Source of the DNA: CAVRUD01 sp963849635
Lineage (GTDB): Bacteria > Chloroflexota > Chloroflexia > Thermomicrobiales > UBA6265
Assembly: GCA_963849635.1 (NCBI GenBank)
Contig: CAWKIA010000024.1
Span: 310,001-374,000, forward strand
Direction of reading: 5' to 3'
Length of the DNA: 64,000 nucleotides
Position 1 is the first letter of the stretch, and every line of letters starts with the position of its first letter. The notes under the pieces were generated by a model, which was given only the letters and a program-made list of their open reading frames with translations, was not told the DNA's origin and did not search any database. Shown here one piece after another: positions 35,935 to 44,109 of this stretch. The position numbers and the translations under genes were made by a program.

Positions 35935-35972
35935 TTGACAGAGTGTCAACGCGCTGATAGAGTGTACGTACT
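35935..35972 (+). promoter_or_regulatory. Sigma70-type promoter with overlapping operators
   Basis: TTGACA (35935-35940), a 17-nt spacer and TAGAGT (35958-35963) form a good housekeeping promoter. TTGACA-GAG-TGTCAA (35935-35949) is a perfect inverted repeat centred on the -35 box, and AGTGTACGTACT (35961-35972) covers the -10 and start site. Both look like repressor sites. The expected start is near 35970. Confidence 0.7.
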
Positions 35973-36373
35973 GAAGCACCTGACCCCCTCGCAAGAGGGC
36001 GGGGCCGACAAAGACGGAGCAATCCGACGGAGTTGGCGGGGCGGATACGGACCGGCAACGGACCCCGTGACCGAGTTCAGGACGGCCTGGCACGACGGTT
36101 TCGGCCGGAGTGACCGCAGAGACCGTGTTGGAGTTTCGGCTCCATCCGAGGCGCAAGCCTCTTGGTCCAGCGGTGGCGGGGCGCAAGCTCCGCGTCCAGT
36201 GCGCAAGCGCTGGTTCCCAGTCCGGTTCGGCGAACCCACGCTTCGGCGCAGGGAGGCCGGACGACTAAATGCCAAGGTCCCGCAAGGGAACGCGGCACCC
36301 AGGTGATTTCAGGCGCGGGACGCCGATGGCTGCGAAAGCGGTTGTCGGCGTCGTCGCGTTTTCGACGATTTTT
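35970..36373 (+). ncRNA. Candidate large structured RNA, class unknown
   Basis: About 400 nt with no usable reading frame but a dense set of stem-loops. GCAA loops: 35986-35999, 36015-36026 (enclosed by 36004-36009/36032-36037), 36052-36061 (enclosed by 36037-36041/36063-36067), 36148-36161, 36176-36193, 36196-36213, 36278-36289 (enclosed by TGCC/GGCA). GAAA loop: 36329-36342, enclosed by an 8-bp stem 36319-36326/36345-36352. UUCG loops: 36129-36144 and 36239-36248. GGTTC-GGC-GAACC lies at 36224-36236 inside a GTCC/GGAC stem. Several stems use G-U pairs, which favours RNA rather than DNA function. A promoter precedes and a terminator follows. I could not match it to RNase P, tmRNA, SRP, 6S, or group I/II introns. 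It is divergent from the tyrosine recombinase. Confidence 0.7.
36351..36373 (+). terminator. Rho-independent terminator of the structured RNA
   Basis: TCGTCG-CGTTTT-CGACGA followed directly by TTTTT and GTTCT. A 6-bp perfect stem with a T-run gives a typical intrinsic terminator. It shares two bases with the 3' arm of the last large stem of the RNA. Confidence 0.75.
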
Positions 36374-36794
36374 GTTCTGTACTCCTATCTATGCATTCAG
36401 GGTCAGGTTGGAGACTCGGCGTAGAGGGTCCGTGCGCTCCGTCCCGATAGCGTTCCTTGAGTGATGCCAACTCTCCTTCTGCGCCGTCTCGATTGGCGCC
36501 TTCTTCATAGGCTTCTGATGTTCATGCGTGCTTGCCTGTCCCAGGAACGACCAGTCAGGACGCTGTCGTCCATCGCGTCGACGGTAGGCAAGCGGATCCA
36601 AGTACCGGCGACCTACCTACCGGGGAAAGACCACTCTGTCGATCGCGAATGGAGCCGCATGCTAGCCAAAGGCTGTTACGGACCCCACCCGTAATGATGG
36701 GTCCAGCGTCGGCCTTCGCTCCCCAGCCTCCAAGTTCGGACAGCTGGCGACCTGACAGCACATCCAATGAGCCCCCCAATTGAAGCCCTTGCCG
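36374..36794. other. Intergenic stretch, no gene seen
   Basis: About 420 bp of lower GC. The open frame at 36461-36694 has no family features or ribosome site. GGACCCA and TGGGTCC (36679-36702) form a 7-bp hairpin about 90 nt before the LtrA start. Nothing else can be called. Confidence 0.4.
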
Positions 36795-37981
36795 ATGAGC
36801 ACCCCAGCGCATGCCGCACTGCTGCGCGATCGACAGGGCCCGCAGCGGGTCAGCTTTCTCGAACTCTTCTTCGACCTTGTCTACGTCTTTGCTGTGACCC
36901 AACTCTCTCATGGCCTTCTTGAGCATCTGACATGGAAAGGCGCGACCTAGACGCTGATCCTTACCTGGGCCGTTTGGGCGGCCTGGAACTACACCACCTG
37001 GATCACGAACTGGTTCGATCCGAACCGCCTACCCGTGATTGCCCTCATCCTCGGGGTGATGTTCGTCAGCATGGTGATGTCTGTCGCAATCCCGGATGCC
37101 TTGGCAACCGCAGCCTCATGTTCGTCTCCGGATACCTTGCCATCCAGATCGGCCGGACTGCCTTCTCGATCTGGGCACTGAAGGATCATCCCCTCCAGCG
37201 CAACTTCCTCCGGATCCTCTGCTGGTTCGGCTTCGCCAGTCTGTTCTGGATCGCCGGTGCGTTCGCCAATGACAGATGGCAGTTGACCCTCTGGATCATC
37301 GCAATTGCCCTGGAGACGGTTGCGGCATTCACAGGGTATTGGGTTCCTAGTCTGGGCGCCACTCAAACGTCGGAGTGGACCATCTCAAGCGAGCACTTCG
37401 TTGAGCGATGTCAGCTCTTCATCATCATCGCTTTGGGAGAGTCGATCATCATCACGGGCGGCACCTTCAGTGACGATGCGATCACCGGCATGCGCACGGC
37501 GGCATTCGTTACGGCATTCGTCGGGTCGGTCGCCTTCTGGTGGATTCACTTCTTGCGCGTTATCCGGGTGTTCCGCGAAACCGAAGAGGTCCCCGACGCG
37601 GGAAGAGTGGGCCGGCTTCTCTCCTATGCAACTGTTCCGGTGATCGCCGGAATCATCGTCTCGGCCGTCGGCGATGAGCTCGCAATCACTCACCCCTCCG
37701 GCCACATGGAAGACGCCTGGCTGTGGGTGATCACCGGTGGCCCGGCGCTCTTCATCGCGGGTCAGGCATTGCTAGATTTCACCACCGCCAGGATCGTCTC
37801 GATAACCAGCGTTGCCGGCTTGATCGCGATTGTGGTCGTGGCGCCGTTCCTCGATGATGTCTCCCCGCTGGTCGCCAGCATCACGATAACGGCCATCTTG
37901 CTGGCAGTGGCCACCGCCGACACGGCACGCGACTGGCCAAAGTTGAGCCGCCTGGCTACGGACCGCACGGAGGCCAATTGA
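36795..37981 (+). pseudogene. Low temperature requirement protein A (LtrA) family, stop and frameshift
   Basis: ATG 36795 starts STPAHAALLRDRQGPQRVSFLELFFDLVYVFAVTQLSHGLL, a textbook LtrA N terminus (FLELFFDLVYVFA). An in-frame TAG at 36948-36950 interrupts GAT-TLILTWAVWAAWNYTTWITNWFDP, and one base is missing near 37094; after it the frame continues (LMFVSGYLAIQIGRTAF..., ERCQLFIIIALGESIIITGG, WWIHFLRVIRVF) to 37981. Full length would be about 395 aa with ten or so membrane helices. The family's role is unknown beyond a Listeria cold-growth phenotype. Confidence 0.82.
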
Positions 37982-38199
37982 CCGGAAAGCTCATTGATTG
38001 AAGCCGAAGAAGCTGCCCCCAGTTCCTCACCGCCGCCCACTGGCTTGTCGTAAAGGTGGCGCTGGCTGACTTGGGCAACGGCTTTACACCGCAGCCAGGG
38101 CTTCCGCTTCGGCATGCCTCTAGCTCCGACAGACATCGCGACGTACTGAGTCCATCCACCATCGATTGAACGTGAAAACACACTCGTGGCGCGACGACT

Positions 38200-38604
38200 T
38201 CAGGCCCGGGCATAGCGCTGGATCAACCCCAGCATATCGCGATGGAAGTCGCCGTTGGAGACGATCCGGGTGATCCCGGCGGCCTTCGCGGCCCGGAAAC
38301 CTTCGACATCCTTGTGCGGCCCGAAGACGAGGATCGGGATCGTCGGATAGTCGCGCGTGAGGTGGGCGATCTCGGACCAGTCCGGCCCGGCCCCGAGGTC
38401 GATGAGGCCGAGGGCTGCGGGCGGATCCGTCGCCCGCAGGTGAGCTACGAATGGGGCGGTCGCCGGGCGGAAAGTCACGCGGTATCCGGCGTCGCGCAGG
38501 GCGTTACCGATCCGGACCCCGAAGAAGAGATCGCGATTCAGGACGACGATCTCGAGCGATGGGTTGTGACTGCCCGGTGCGGTGGGCGCAGAGGCGGTGT
38601 CCAT
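38200..38604 (-). CDS. Receiver-like domain protein, degenerate
   Basis: 134 aa from the ATG at 38604. The fold pattern (SLEIVVLNRDLFFGVRIGNALRDAGYRVTFRPATA, LGLIDLGAG, TIPILVFGPHKDVEGFRAAKAAGITRIVSNGDFHRDM) follows a CheY-like alternation, with the Asp of LIDLG at the phospho-site position, but the N-terminal acidic pair and the final Lys are not standard. It may be a pseudo-receiver. It stands alone; the gap before it (37982-38199) shows nothing. Confidence 0.6.
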   Translation of the reverse strand: MDTASAPTAPGSHNPSLEIVVLNRDLFFGVRIGNALRDAGYRVTFRPATAPFVAHLRATDPPAALGLIDLGAGPDWSEIAHLTRDYPTIPILVFGPHKDVEGFRAAKAAGITRIVSNGDFHRDMLGLIQRYARA

Positions 38605-39253
38605 CCTGGAAGTATGCCGCAGGCGGCGTACAGCCTGTATGGGCAGGTTGGTGTTGCGCAGGTTGAGCGCAACTGGTCGGCAGGGTACCGACCGCGTGCC
38701 TGGTCGATCGACCTGGGAAGAAACCGGGAAGCGCCAGCGGTGATGCTCACGGTGCGAGTCCGATTTGGACCGCAGCGCGATTAAGCGCGATGGACCCTGG
38801 CCGCGTTCTCTTTTTAGCGTCCGGTTGGGCTTTTGCGACGTACTGTCACAATCTGGCCCCGCCGTGCGTCTGCTGGAGTGAGCGATTGATCGCTTGTTAA
38901 CGGGGATGTCACAGAAACGTCGCAATTGCGTTCTAGGCTGAGACGCGAACGCCGAGCGGAAACGCGAACGACGTTCGGGTTAGGGGTTGACAACATCGCC
39001 AACGACCGATAAGGTAACGTCGTTCGGCAGAGGTTACAGTGTAAACACTCGCTGACACTCCAAGCCAGGGCCGCCGGGACGCAGGGCCGCTCCGGGCTAG
39101 CCACCGCTTTGTCCTCCGATCCGGAAGCCGGCACCAGGATCGGACCCCACCGCCGTTGATGGGCTCAAACCGCTCTTCCTGTTGATCCACCGTCCGCCTG
39201 CGTTCTTGCGCTCCGCGCTCATCAAACTTCAACGCGCACTGGAGGTCCTTTCG
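38605..39253. promoter_or_regulatory. Intergenic region with promoter candidate for the MMPL gene
   Basis: In 650 bp the best promoter is TTGACA (38987-38992), 17 nt, TAAGGT (39010-39015), pointing to the transporter at 39254. CGAAC-GAC-GTTCG (38965-38977) is an inverted repeat close to the -35, and AGTGT-AA-ACACT follows the -10. A leader of about 230 nt would precede the gene. No gene seen. Confidence 0.4.
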
Positions 39254-41565
39254 ATGTCATCGGTCTTCTCTACCGCCGGCCTCGCCCGGCGATCTGGCTC
39301 GCGGCCCTGGCTGGTCGTGGCGGCATGGGTCCTGGTCATGGTTCTGGCCGGCGCCCTCATTCCCCGTCTCAGTGACGCCCTCACCTCCGATACCACCTTT
39401 ACCAACAACCCGGAGTCGGTCCAAGGCTTCAACGCCCTTGAAGATGCCGGGCTACGCGACGATGACGAGTTCAATGAGACGATCGTCATCCGTTCCGGCC
39501 AATTCACCGTCGATTCGCCCGAGTTTCAGGCGGTCGTCAGCCGGGCCACGGATGCCGCTCGCGGCGTGACCGAATGGGTCGATCCGAACTCGGTCTTCAA
39601 CTACTACGAGGCCACCGCCGCCGGCGCGCCGGAAGCCGCCGCCCTGGTCTCCGAAGATCGCCACGCAACCATCATCCCGGTCACCCTGCTGCCCGGTGTG
39701 GTCGATGAGCCGGCCCCCTACCTGGATGCGATCCATGAGCAGGCCAAAGCCGCCGACGGCTTCGAGCTCCTCACCGTCGGCACCATGAGCATCAACGAAG
39801 AGTTCAACACCATCGCCGAAGAGGATCTCGCCAAGGGCGAGGGCATCGGCGGCATCTTCGCCCTGATCGTCCTGGTCTTCGTCTTTGGCGCCCTGCTGGC
39901 CGCCTTCATCCCGATCATCCTCGCGGTCGCGGCGATCTTCATCTCGCTCGGCCTGACCGCCGCGCTGGGCTACTTTTTCGATCTGTCGTTCTTCATCACC
40001 AACATGATCACGATGATCGGCCTCGCGGTTGGCATCGACTACGCCCTGTTCGTGGTTGAGCGCTACCGGGAGGAGCGCCGCCGCGGCCTGCCGAAGCTCG
40101 ACGCGATTGAGTTCGCCGGCGCGACCGCGAACAGGGCCGTCTTCTTCTCTGGCATGACCGTCATCCTCGCTCTCGTGGGCATGTTCCTGGTCCCCACGAC
40201 TATCTTCCGGTCGCTGGCCGTCGGCGCGATCCTGGTCGTGATCGTCGCGGTCGCCGCCACCCTGACCCTGATCCCGGCCGTCCTCGCCCTGCTCGGTGAC
40301 AAGATCGACTGGCCGCGCCGCCGGAAGTACGACGCCTCCACGGTCGCCCTGCAAGCCCAGTACGATCACGAGACTATCCATTCTGGCTTCTGGGGCCGGG
40401 TGACTAAGGTCGTCATGGCCCGCCCGATGGTCGCGGTCGTTGCCACCGTCATCCTGCTCCTGGCGGCAGCCGCCCCGCTGCTCAACATCAACACCGGGTT
40501 CGCGGGAGTTGAAACCCTGCCGGAAGGTGATTCCCGGCGGGCCTTCGAGATCCTGAGCGAAGACTTCTCCGCCGGTCGCCTCGCCCCGATCGAGATCGTG
40601 GTCGAAGGGAGCCAGGCCGAAGTCGGCGCCCAGATCGACGAGCTGACCGCCTCCCTCAACTCCTCCGGCCTCTACAGCAACGTCGCCCCGCCCCTTTGGA
40701 GCGAGAACGGCGAGGTCGCCCTGGTCGAGGCCACGTTGATGATGCAGTCCGAACGACGATGCCGCCTTCGACGAGGTCGATCGTCTGCGCGACAGCGTTG
40801 TGCCCGCCGTCTTCGGCGGCAACGCCGACGATGTGTCGGTCACCGGCGACACTGCCTTCAACACCGACTTCTTCGACATGACCAGCACGTACACGCCGAT
40901 CGTCTTCGCCTTCGTTCTCGGCCTGAGCTTCCTGCTCCTGATGATCGTCTTCCGCTCGATCATCCTGCCGCTCAAGGCGATCATCCTCAACCTGCTCTCC
41001 GTCGGCGCGGCCTACGGTCTGATGGTCCTGGTCTTCCAGGAGGGTGTCGGCGCCGATCTATTCGGCTTCCAGGAGACGCCCGACCATCGAGGCCTGGATC
41101 CCGATCTTCCTCTTCTCGATCCTGTTCGGCCTGAGCATGGACTACCACGTCTTCCTGCTCAGCCGGATCAAGGAGCACTACGACCAGACCCACCGCAACG
41201 CCGAGTCGGTCGCGGTCGGCCTCCAGTCCACCGCCCGGATCATCACCGGCGCCGCCTTGATCATGGTCGCGGTCTTCGGCGGATTCGCGGCTGGACGGCT
41301 GGTGATGCTCCAGCAGGTCGGCTTCGGTCTCGCGGTCGCCGTCCTCATCGACGCCACAATCATCCGCTCCGTCCTGGTCCCGGCCAGCATGGCACTCCTC
41401 GGCAAGTGGAACTGGTACCTGCCGAGCTGGCTGAACTGGCTGCCGAACCTCCACGTCGAGGGTCCGGCCCACCGCGAGCCGGCGCATGCGCCGGGCGCGG
41501 CCCCGGGCGGCCAGGCTGGCGGCGTCGCCCCGGCCCCGCTCCCGCAACAGGGCTTGGCCGACTAG
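39254..41565 (+). pseudogene. MMPL/RND family transporter, two frameshifts
   Basis: ATG 39254 has a perfect GGAGGT 7 nt upstream. The first part (to about 40750) has the N-terminal helix, an outside domain, a five-helix block with GLAVGIDYALFVVERYREERRRGL (the MMPL GxxxDY motif) and the second half start WGRVTKVVMARPMVAVVATVIL. Breaks near 40752 and 41080 (an extra C in CCC) must be crossed to continue NDDAAFDEVDRLRDSVVPAVFGG..., TIEAWIPIFLFSILFGLSMDYHVFLLSRIKEHYD and the last helices. The C terminus is Pro/Gly/Ala-rich. About 770 aa if repaired. MMPL proteins export lipids or drugs using proton force. A strong hairpin terminator follows. Confidence 0.85.
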
Positions 41566-41568
41566 ATC

Positions 41569-41644
41569 TCAGTTCACTTCCACTCCTCCCAGCCGGGTTC
41601 TTCCCCTGGATCCCGGCCTTCCCCTCCACTCTGACGCCGCCCGG
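41569..41644. repeat. Dispersed ~76-bp repeat, copy A
   Basis: This stretch is about 93 percent identical to 46649-46724 in the same orientation, with only a handful of substitutions and two 1-base indels. In copy A its right end forms the left arm of the terminator hairpin at 41633. Confidence 0.75.
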
Positions 41645-41674
41645 CAGGACTACCTGCCGGGCGGCGTCCATTTT
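41633..41674 (+). terminator. Intrinsic terminator after the MMPL gene
   Basis: A 16-bp perfect stem (41633-41648 and 41653-41668) with loop ACTA, followed by CATTTTC. It lies 68 nt after the transporter stop and between convergent genes. Confidence 0.8.
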
Positions 41675-41711
41675 CACGATCCTGGTGCAGTCCCGGCTGG
41701 TGTTGGTCTCG

Positions 41712-42374
41712 TTACTGACTCGCGAGGCCGGATTCGATCTCGATCTGGAGGTTGGCGCCCATCGTCGCGTTGAACCCGAGGAAGGTTTGACGCTGCTCGC
41801 CCATGGCGCCTGCGAACGGTCCGGTCCCGCCGGTAAGTGACCGGGCAATCTCGACGCCGATGTCGGCCACCTCGTAGCCGTCGCTCGTCAGCGTCGCCGC
41901 GCCGATCTCGCCGCCGAAGTTGTAAATCTGGGAGGTGATGACCCATGGCCCGGTCGTGGCGTGGGCGCCCTCGCCGATGTACCAGCCGCGGCATGCCCAC
42001 TCGCCGAGCACCATGTCGGGGAACTCCGGCGAGCCGTCGGCCAGGACGCCGTTGCTGCCAGTCAATGTGCCGGCCGGGTAAAGGTAGCCGCGAGTCACAA
42101 AGCTGCTGCCGTTGGCGGGCATGCCATCGTCGTGGACGATCGCGGTGTCAAAGATGAACTGAGTCCCGTTCTCGGCGACGTCGAAGCGGAGGAGACCGTC
42201 GGACTCGGTTGCGGCGGCAATCGCGTCCACGGCGGCGAACGTTGCGGGAGCGTGCGACGCGGTCGGGGTGGCATCCTGGGCCGCGGCCACGGAGACGAGC
42301 GACAGGGAGAAGAGGACGAACAGCATGGCGAAAAGCGAGCGGGCGATGCCGCTCCTACGAAGGACGTCAGACAT
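41712..42374 (-). CDS. Secreted beta-barrel protein, allene-oxide-cyclase/dirigent-like
   Basis: 220 aa from the ATG at 42374 (AAAGGG upstream). Signal peptide at 12-32 (RSLFAMLFVLFSLSLVSVAAAQ), Thr/Ala linker, then a domain with DTAIVHDDG, SSFVTRGYLYPAG, GEWACRGWYI and the near-C-terminal RSLTGGTGPFAGAMGEQRQTFLG; the GGTGpyaGArGe phrase is the hallmark of the allene oxide cyclase / dirigent barrel. Such proteins are common and uncharacterised in Chloroflexota. A palindromic element (42465-42487) upstream is shared with the next secreted-protein gene. Confidence 0.6.
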   Translation of the reverse strand: MSDVLRRSGIARSLFAMLFVLFSLSLVSVAAAQDATPTASHAPATFAAVDAIAAATESDGLLRFDVAENGTQFIFDTAIVHDDGMPANGSSFVTRGYLYPAGTLTGSNGVLADGSPEFPDMVLGEWACRGWYIGEGAHATTGPWVITSQIYNFGGEIGAATLTSDGYEVADIGVEIARSLTGGTGPFAGAMGEQRQTFLGFNATMGANLQIEIESGLASQ

Positions 42375-42464
42375 TCGAATATCCCTTTCTGGTCGAACGC
42401 GATGGCGCTCACTGCGCCAGTTCCGAAGAGAACACAGCGATGATGCGAGCGATCCGCGGCAACG

Positions 42465-42487
42465 GCATCCGTGAAAATCACGTATTC
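42465..42487 (-). promoter_or_regulatory. Shared palindromic element, copy 1
   Basis: On the minus strand the core is CGTGA-TTT-TCACG, flanked by GAATA and GATGC. 22 of 23 bases match the copy at 44049-44071. It lies about 90 nt upstream of the secreted barrel gene start, a position suited to a promoter or operator. Confidence 0.6.
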
Positions 42488-42591
42488 CGATGCTTGGCAG
42501 GCCCACCGACGCCAGCTGTCGGGCGACCACGTCGCAGCGCCCGGCGTCTCCGAACTTGACCGGCCGGTCGTGTCGCTCAGCGCCCGACCGC

Positions 42592-43941
42592 TCATCCCTC
42601 CGTCGTCAGCACCAGGGCAATTGAGGGTTCGGCGCCATCGGCACGCCAGGTTCCGACCGCGGCGTCTGTCAGCACCGCACCCTCCCCGGCTTCCAGTGTG
42701 GTCATCGCGGCGGGAGACCGGTGGTAGCCGTCTGCGTCCGTTACCGAGGCGTTGCCCGGTTCGAGCGCCAGATCCATCCGTCCTGCCTCGACCGCCATCA
42801 CCATAGGCGACGGCAGACCGGGGAAGCCGAGGGTCTCTCCAGGCGCGAGAACGACCCGGGCTAACACCAGCCGCGCCGCCGGCAGGATGTCGGCGCCGGC
42901 GACTGTCGTCAGGACGTGCGCCTCCACGCCGGCAGCCAGCTGAACAACACCCGACGCGCCAATTCCCAGCCCCAAGTCGGCGGCGCCTTGCTCTGCCGTC
43001 AGTTCGCCCCACGTTGGCGCGCGGTCGCCTGGCCGGAGCGTCGGTCCCCAGTGCGAGACGAGGAGGACGCGTGCGGGGAGCGTCTCGTCGCTCCGGAGGG
43101 TGAATCCAGTCCCGGCCGGCACGGAGAAGAGATCACCTGGATTTAACCTGCTGATTTCGCCGGGGCCGATCGGTTCCGGCGCAGCAGTGTCCACGTTTGC
43201 GCGTCGCAGCGCCGTTGCATCTCCCGAGCGCGCGGACGGTGCGATATCTGAGACAGTCAAGTTCCCCGTCTCGACGAACAGGAACCACGTCGCAGGGTTG
43301 TCGGCCACGCTCAGTTTGGCGCCCGGCTCCCAGGTGAGGCGCCGAAGCGCCACGATCTGAGACGGTACAGCGGTGGTGATGGAAAATGGAGACTGCCATA
43401 GCGGCTCAAAGCGGGCGAGATCGAGCTGGCTTCTCCAGCGCTCCACGATGCGGCCGCCAGCGATTCGAACGAGCTCGATCGGTCCCCAGGCACCGAGGTC
43501 ATCTGGGACGGTCATGCCGAGGAACGATCCGACCGTCGCGGGTTCGGCGTGGACCCGAACTGTCGCGTGGTCGCCGCTAACGCGGACATCGTCGATGACC
43601 AATCGTTGCTCGGGATACACGGCGCGACGGGACAGAAGCGCCTGTGCCAGGCCCGCTCGGCCTGTCTCGCCCCGGTCACGGGCCGGGTACTGAATCAGGT
43701 CGGGGGCGACGTATGGGTCGATGTGCGTTGTATCCCCCGTGCGTAGGACGGCATTGGCAGCTTCGTAGAAGCGGTAGACGAGGGTGGCGTCGGCACCAGG
43801 CGTCGCCGCGGGCGCAGAGCTTGGCACGGCGATGGTCTGGGCGATCCCGAGGAGGGAGATACCGGTCGCCAGGGTGAGAACGCATGCCAATAGCAGGGCG
43901 AGTGACCGGTGGGTCGGGTGAGTAGGCTGTGGTTTATGCAT
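42592..43941 (-). CDS. Secreted protein with SnoaL-like and cupin-like domains
   Basis: 449 aa from the ATG at 43941, chosen because GGAG lies 7 nt upstream and a signal peptide follows (RSLALLLACVLTLATGISLLG, about 12-32). Residues 50-160 look SnoaL-like (LVYRFYEAANAVLRTGDTTHIDPYVAPDLIQYP, IELVRIAGGRIVERW), the rest has two cupin-like stretches (WEPGAKLSVADNPATWFLFVETGNLTVS...LNPGDLFSVPAGTGFTLRS; VVLAPGETLGFPGLPSPMVMAVEAGRMDLAL). An enzyme role is not evident; ligand-binding beta proteins of this kind are often exported in this phylum. The reading frame is open upstream without a stop into the LuxR gene. Confidence 0.6.
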   Translation of the reverse strand: MHKPQPTHPTHRSLALLLACVLTLATGISLLGIAQTIAVPSSAPAATPGADATLVYRFYEAANAVLRTGDTTHIDPYVAPDLIQYPARDRGETGRAGLAQALLSRRAVYPEQRLVIDDVRVSGDHATVRVHAEPATVGSFLGMTVPDDLGAWGPIELVRIAGGRIVERWRSQLDLARFEPLWQSPFSITTAVPSQIVALRRLTWEPGAKLSVADNPATWFLFVETGNLTVSDIAPSARSGDATALRRANVDTAAPEPIGPGEISRLNPGDLFSVPAGTGFTLRSDETLPARVLLVSHWGPTLRPGDRAPTWGELTAEQGAADLGLGIGASGVVQLAAGVEAHVLTTVAGADILPAARLVLARVVLAPGETLGFPGLPSPMVMAVEAGRMDLALEPGNASVTDADGYHRSPAAMTTLEAGEGAVLTDAAVGTWRADGAEPSIALVLTTEG

Positions 43942-44048
43942 GATCGGACTCCATCGCCGGCGAACCGGACGCCCGTCTCCCGTCCCCGCGAGACGCTGCC
44001 CGGTACGGCCGGGCATGGTCCAACCCTGCGTCCGGCTCTCCTGCGACG

Positions 44049-44071
44049 CATCCGTGAGAATCACGTATTCG
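44049..44071 (-). promoter_or_regulatory. Shared palindromic element, copy 2
   Basis: Minus-strand core CGTGA-TTC-TCACG with the same flanks as the copy at 42465-42487. It lies about 108 nt before the SnoaL/cupin gene start, just after the coding region for the LuxR helix-turn-helix. Confidence 0.6.
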
Positions 44072-44109
44072 CTTCGATGGCGATTCAGTGCGGTTGCGTG
44101 GCCGGCACC

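Noticed and set aside
35491..36186. 231-aa minus-strand open frame
   Set aside because: No family features, Pro/Ser/Arg-rich, crosses the promoter and the structured RNA, and has no ribosome site.
36257..36373. Group I intron core (GACTAAATG resembles the P7 5' strand followed by a short P8-like hairpin)
   Set aside because: No TAGTC-type P7 3' strand follows and no split host gene flanks the region; the match is limited to one short element.
35970..36373. RNase P RNA, tmRNA or group II intron
   Set aside because: The GAGGAAAGTCC and ACAGA blocks of RNase P, tRNA-like ends of tmRNA and the AGC/bulge features of domain V are all missing.
38965..38977. LexA/SOS box (CGAAC-GAC-GTTCG)
   Set aside because: The spacer is 3 nt rather than the 4 of the Gram-positive type box, and the downstream gene is a transporter; kept only as a generic inverted repeat.
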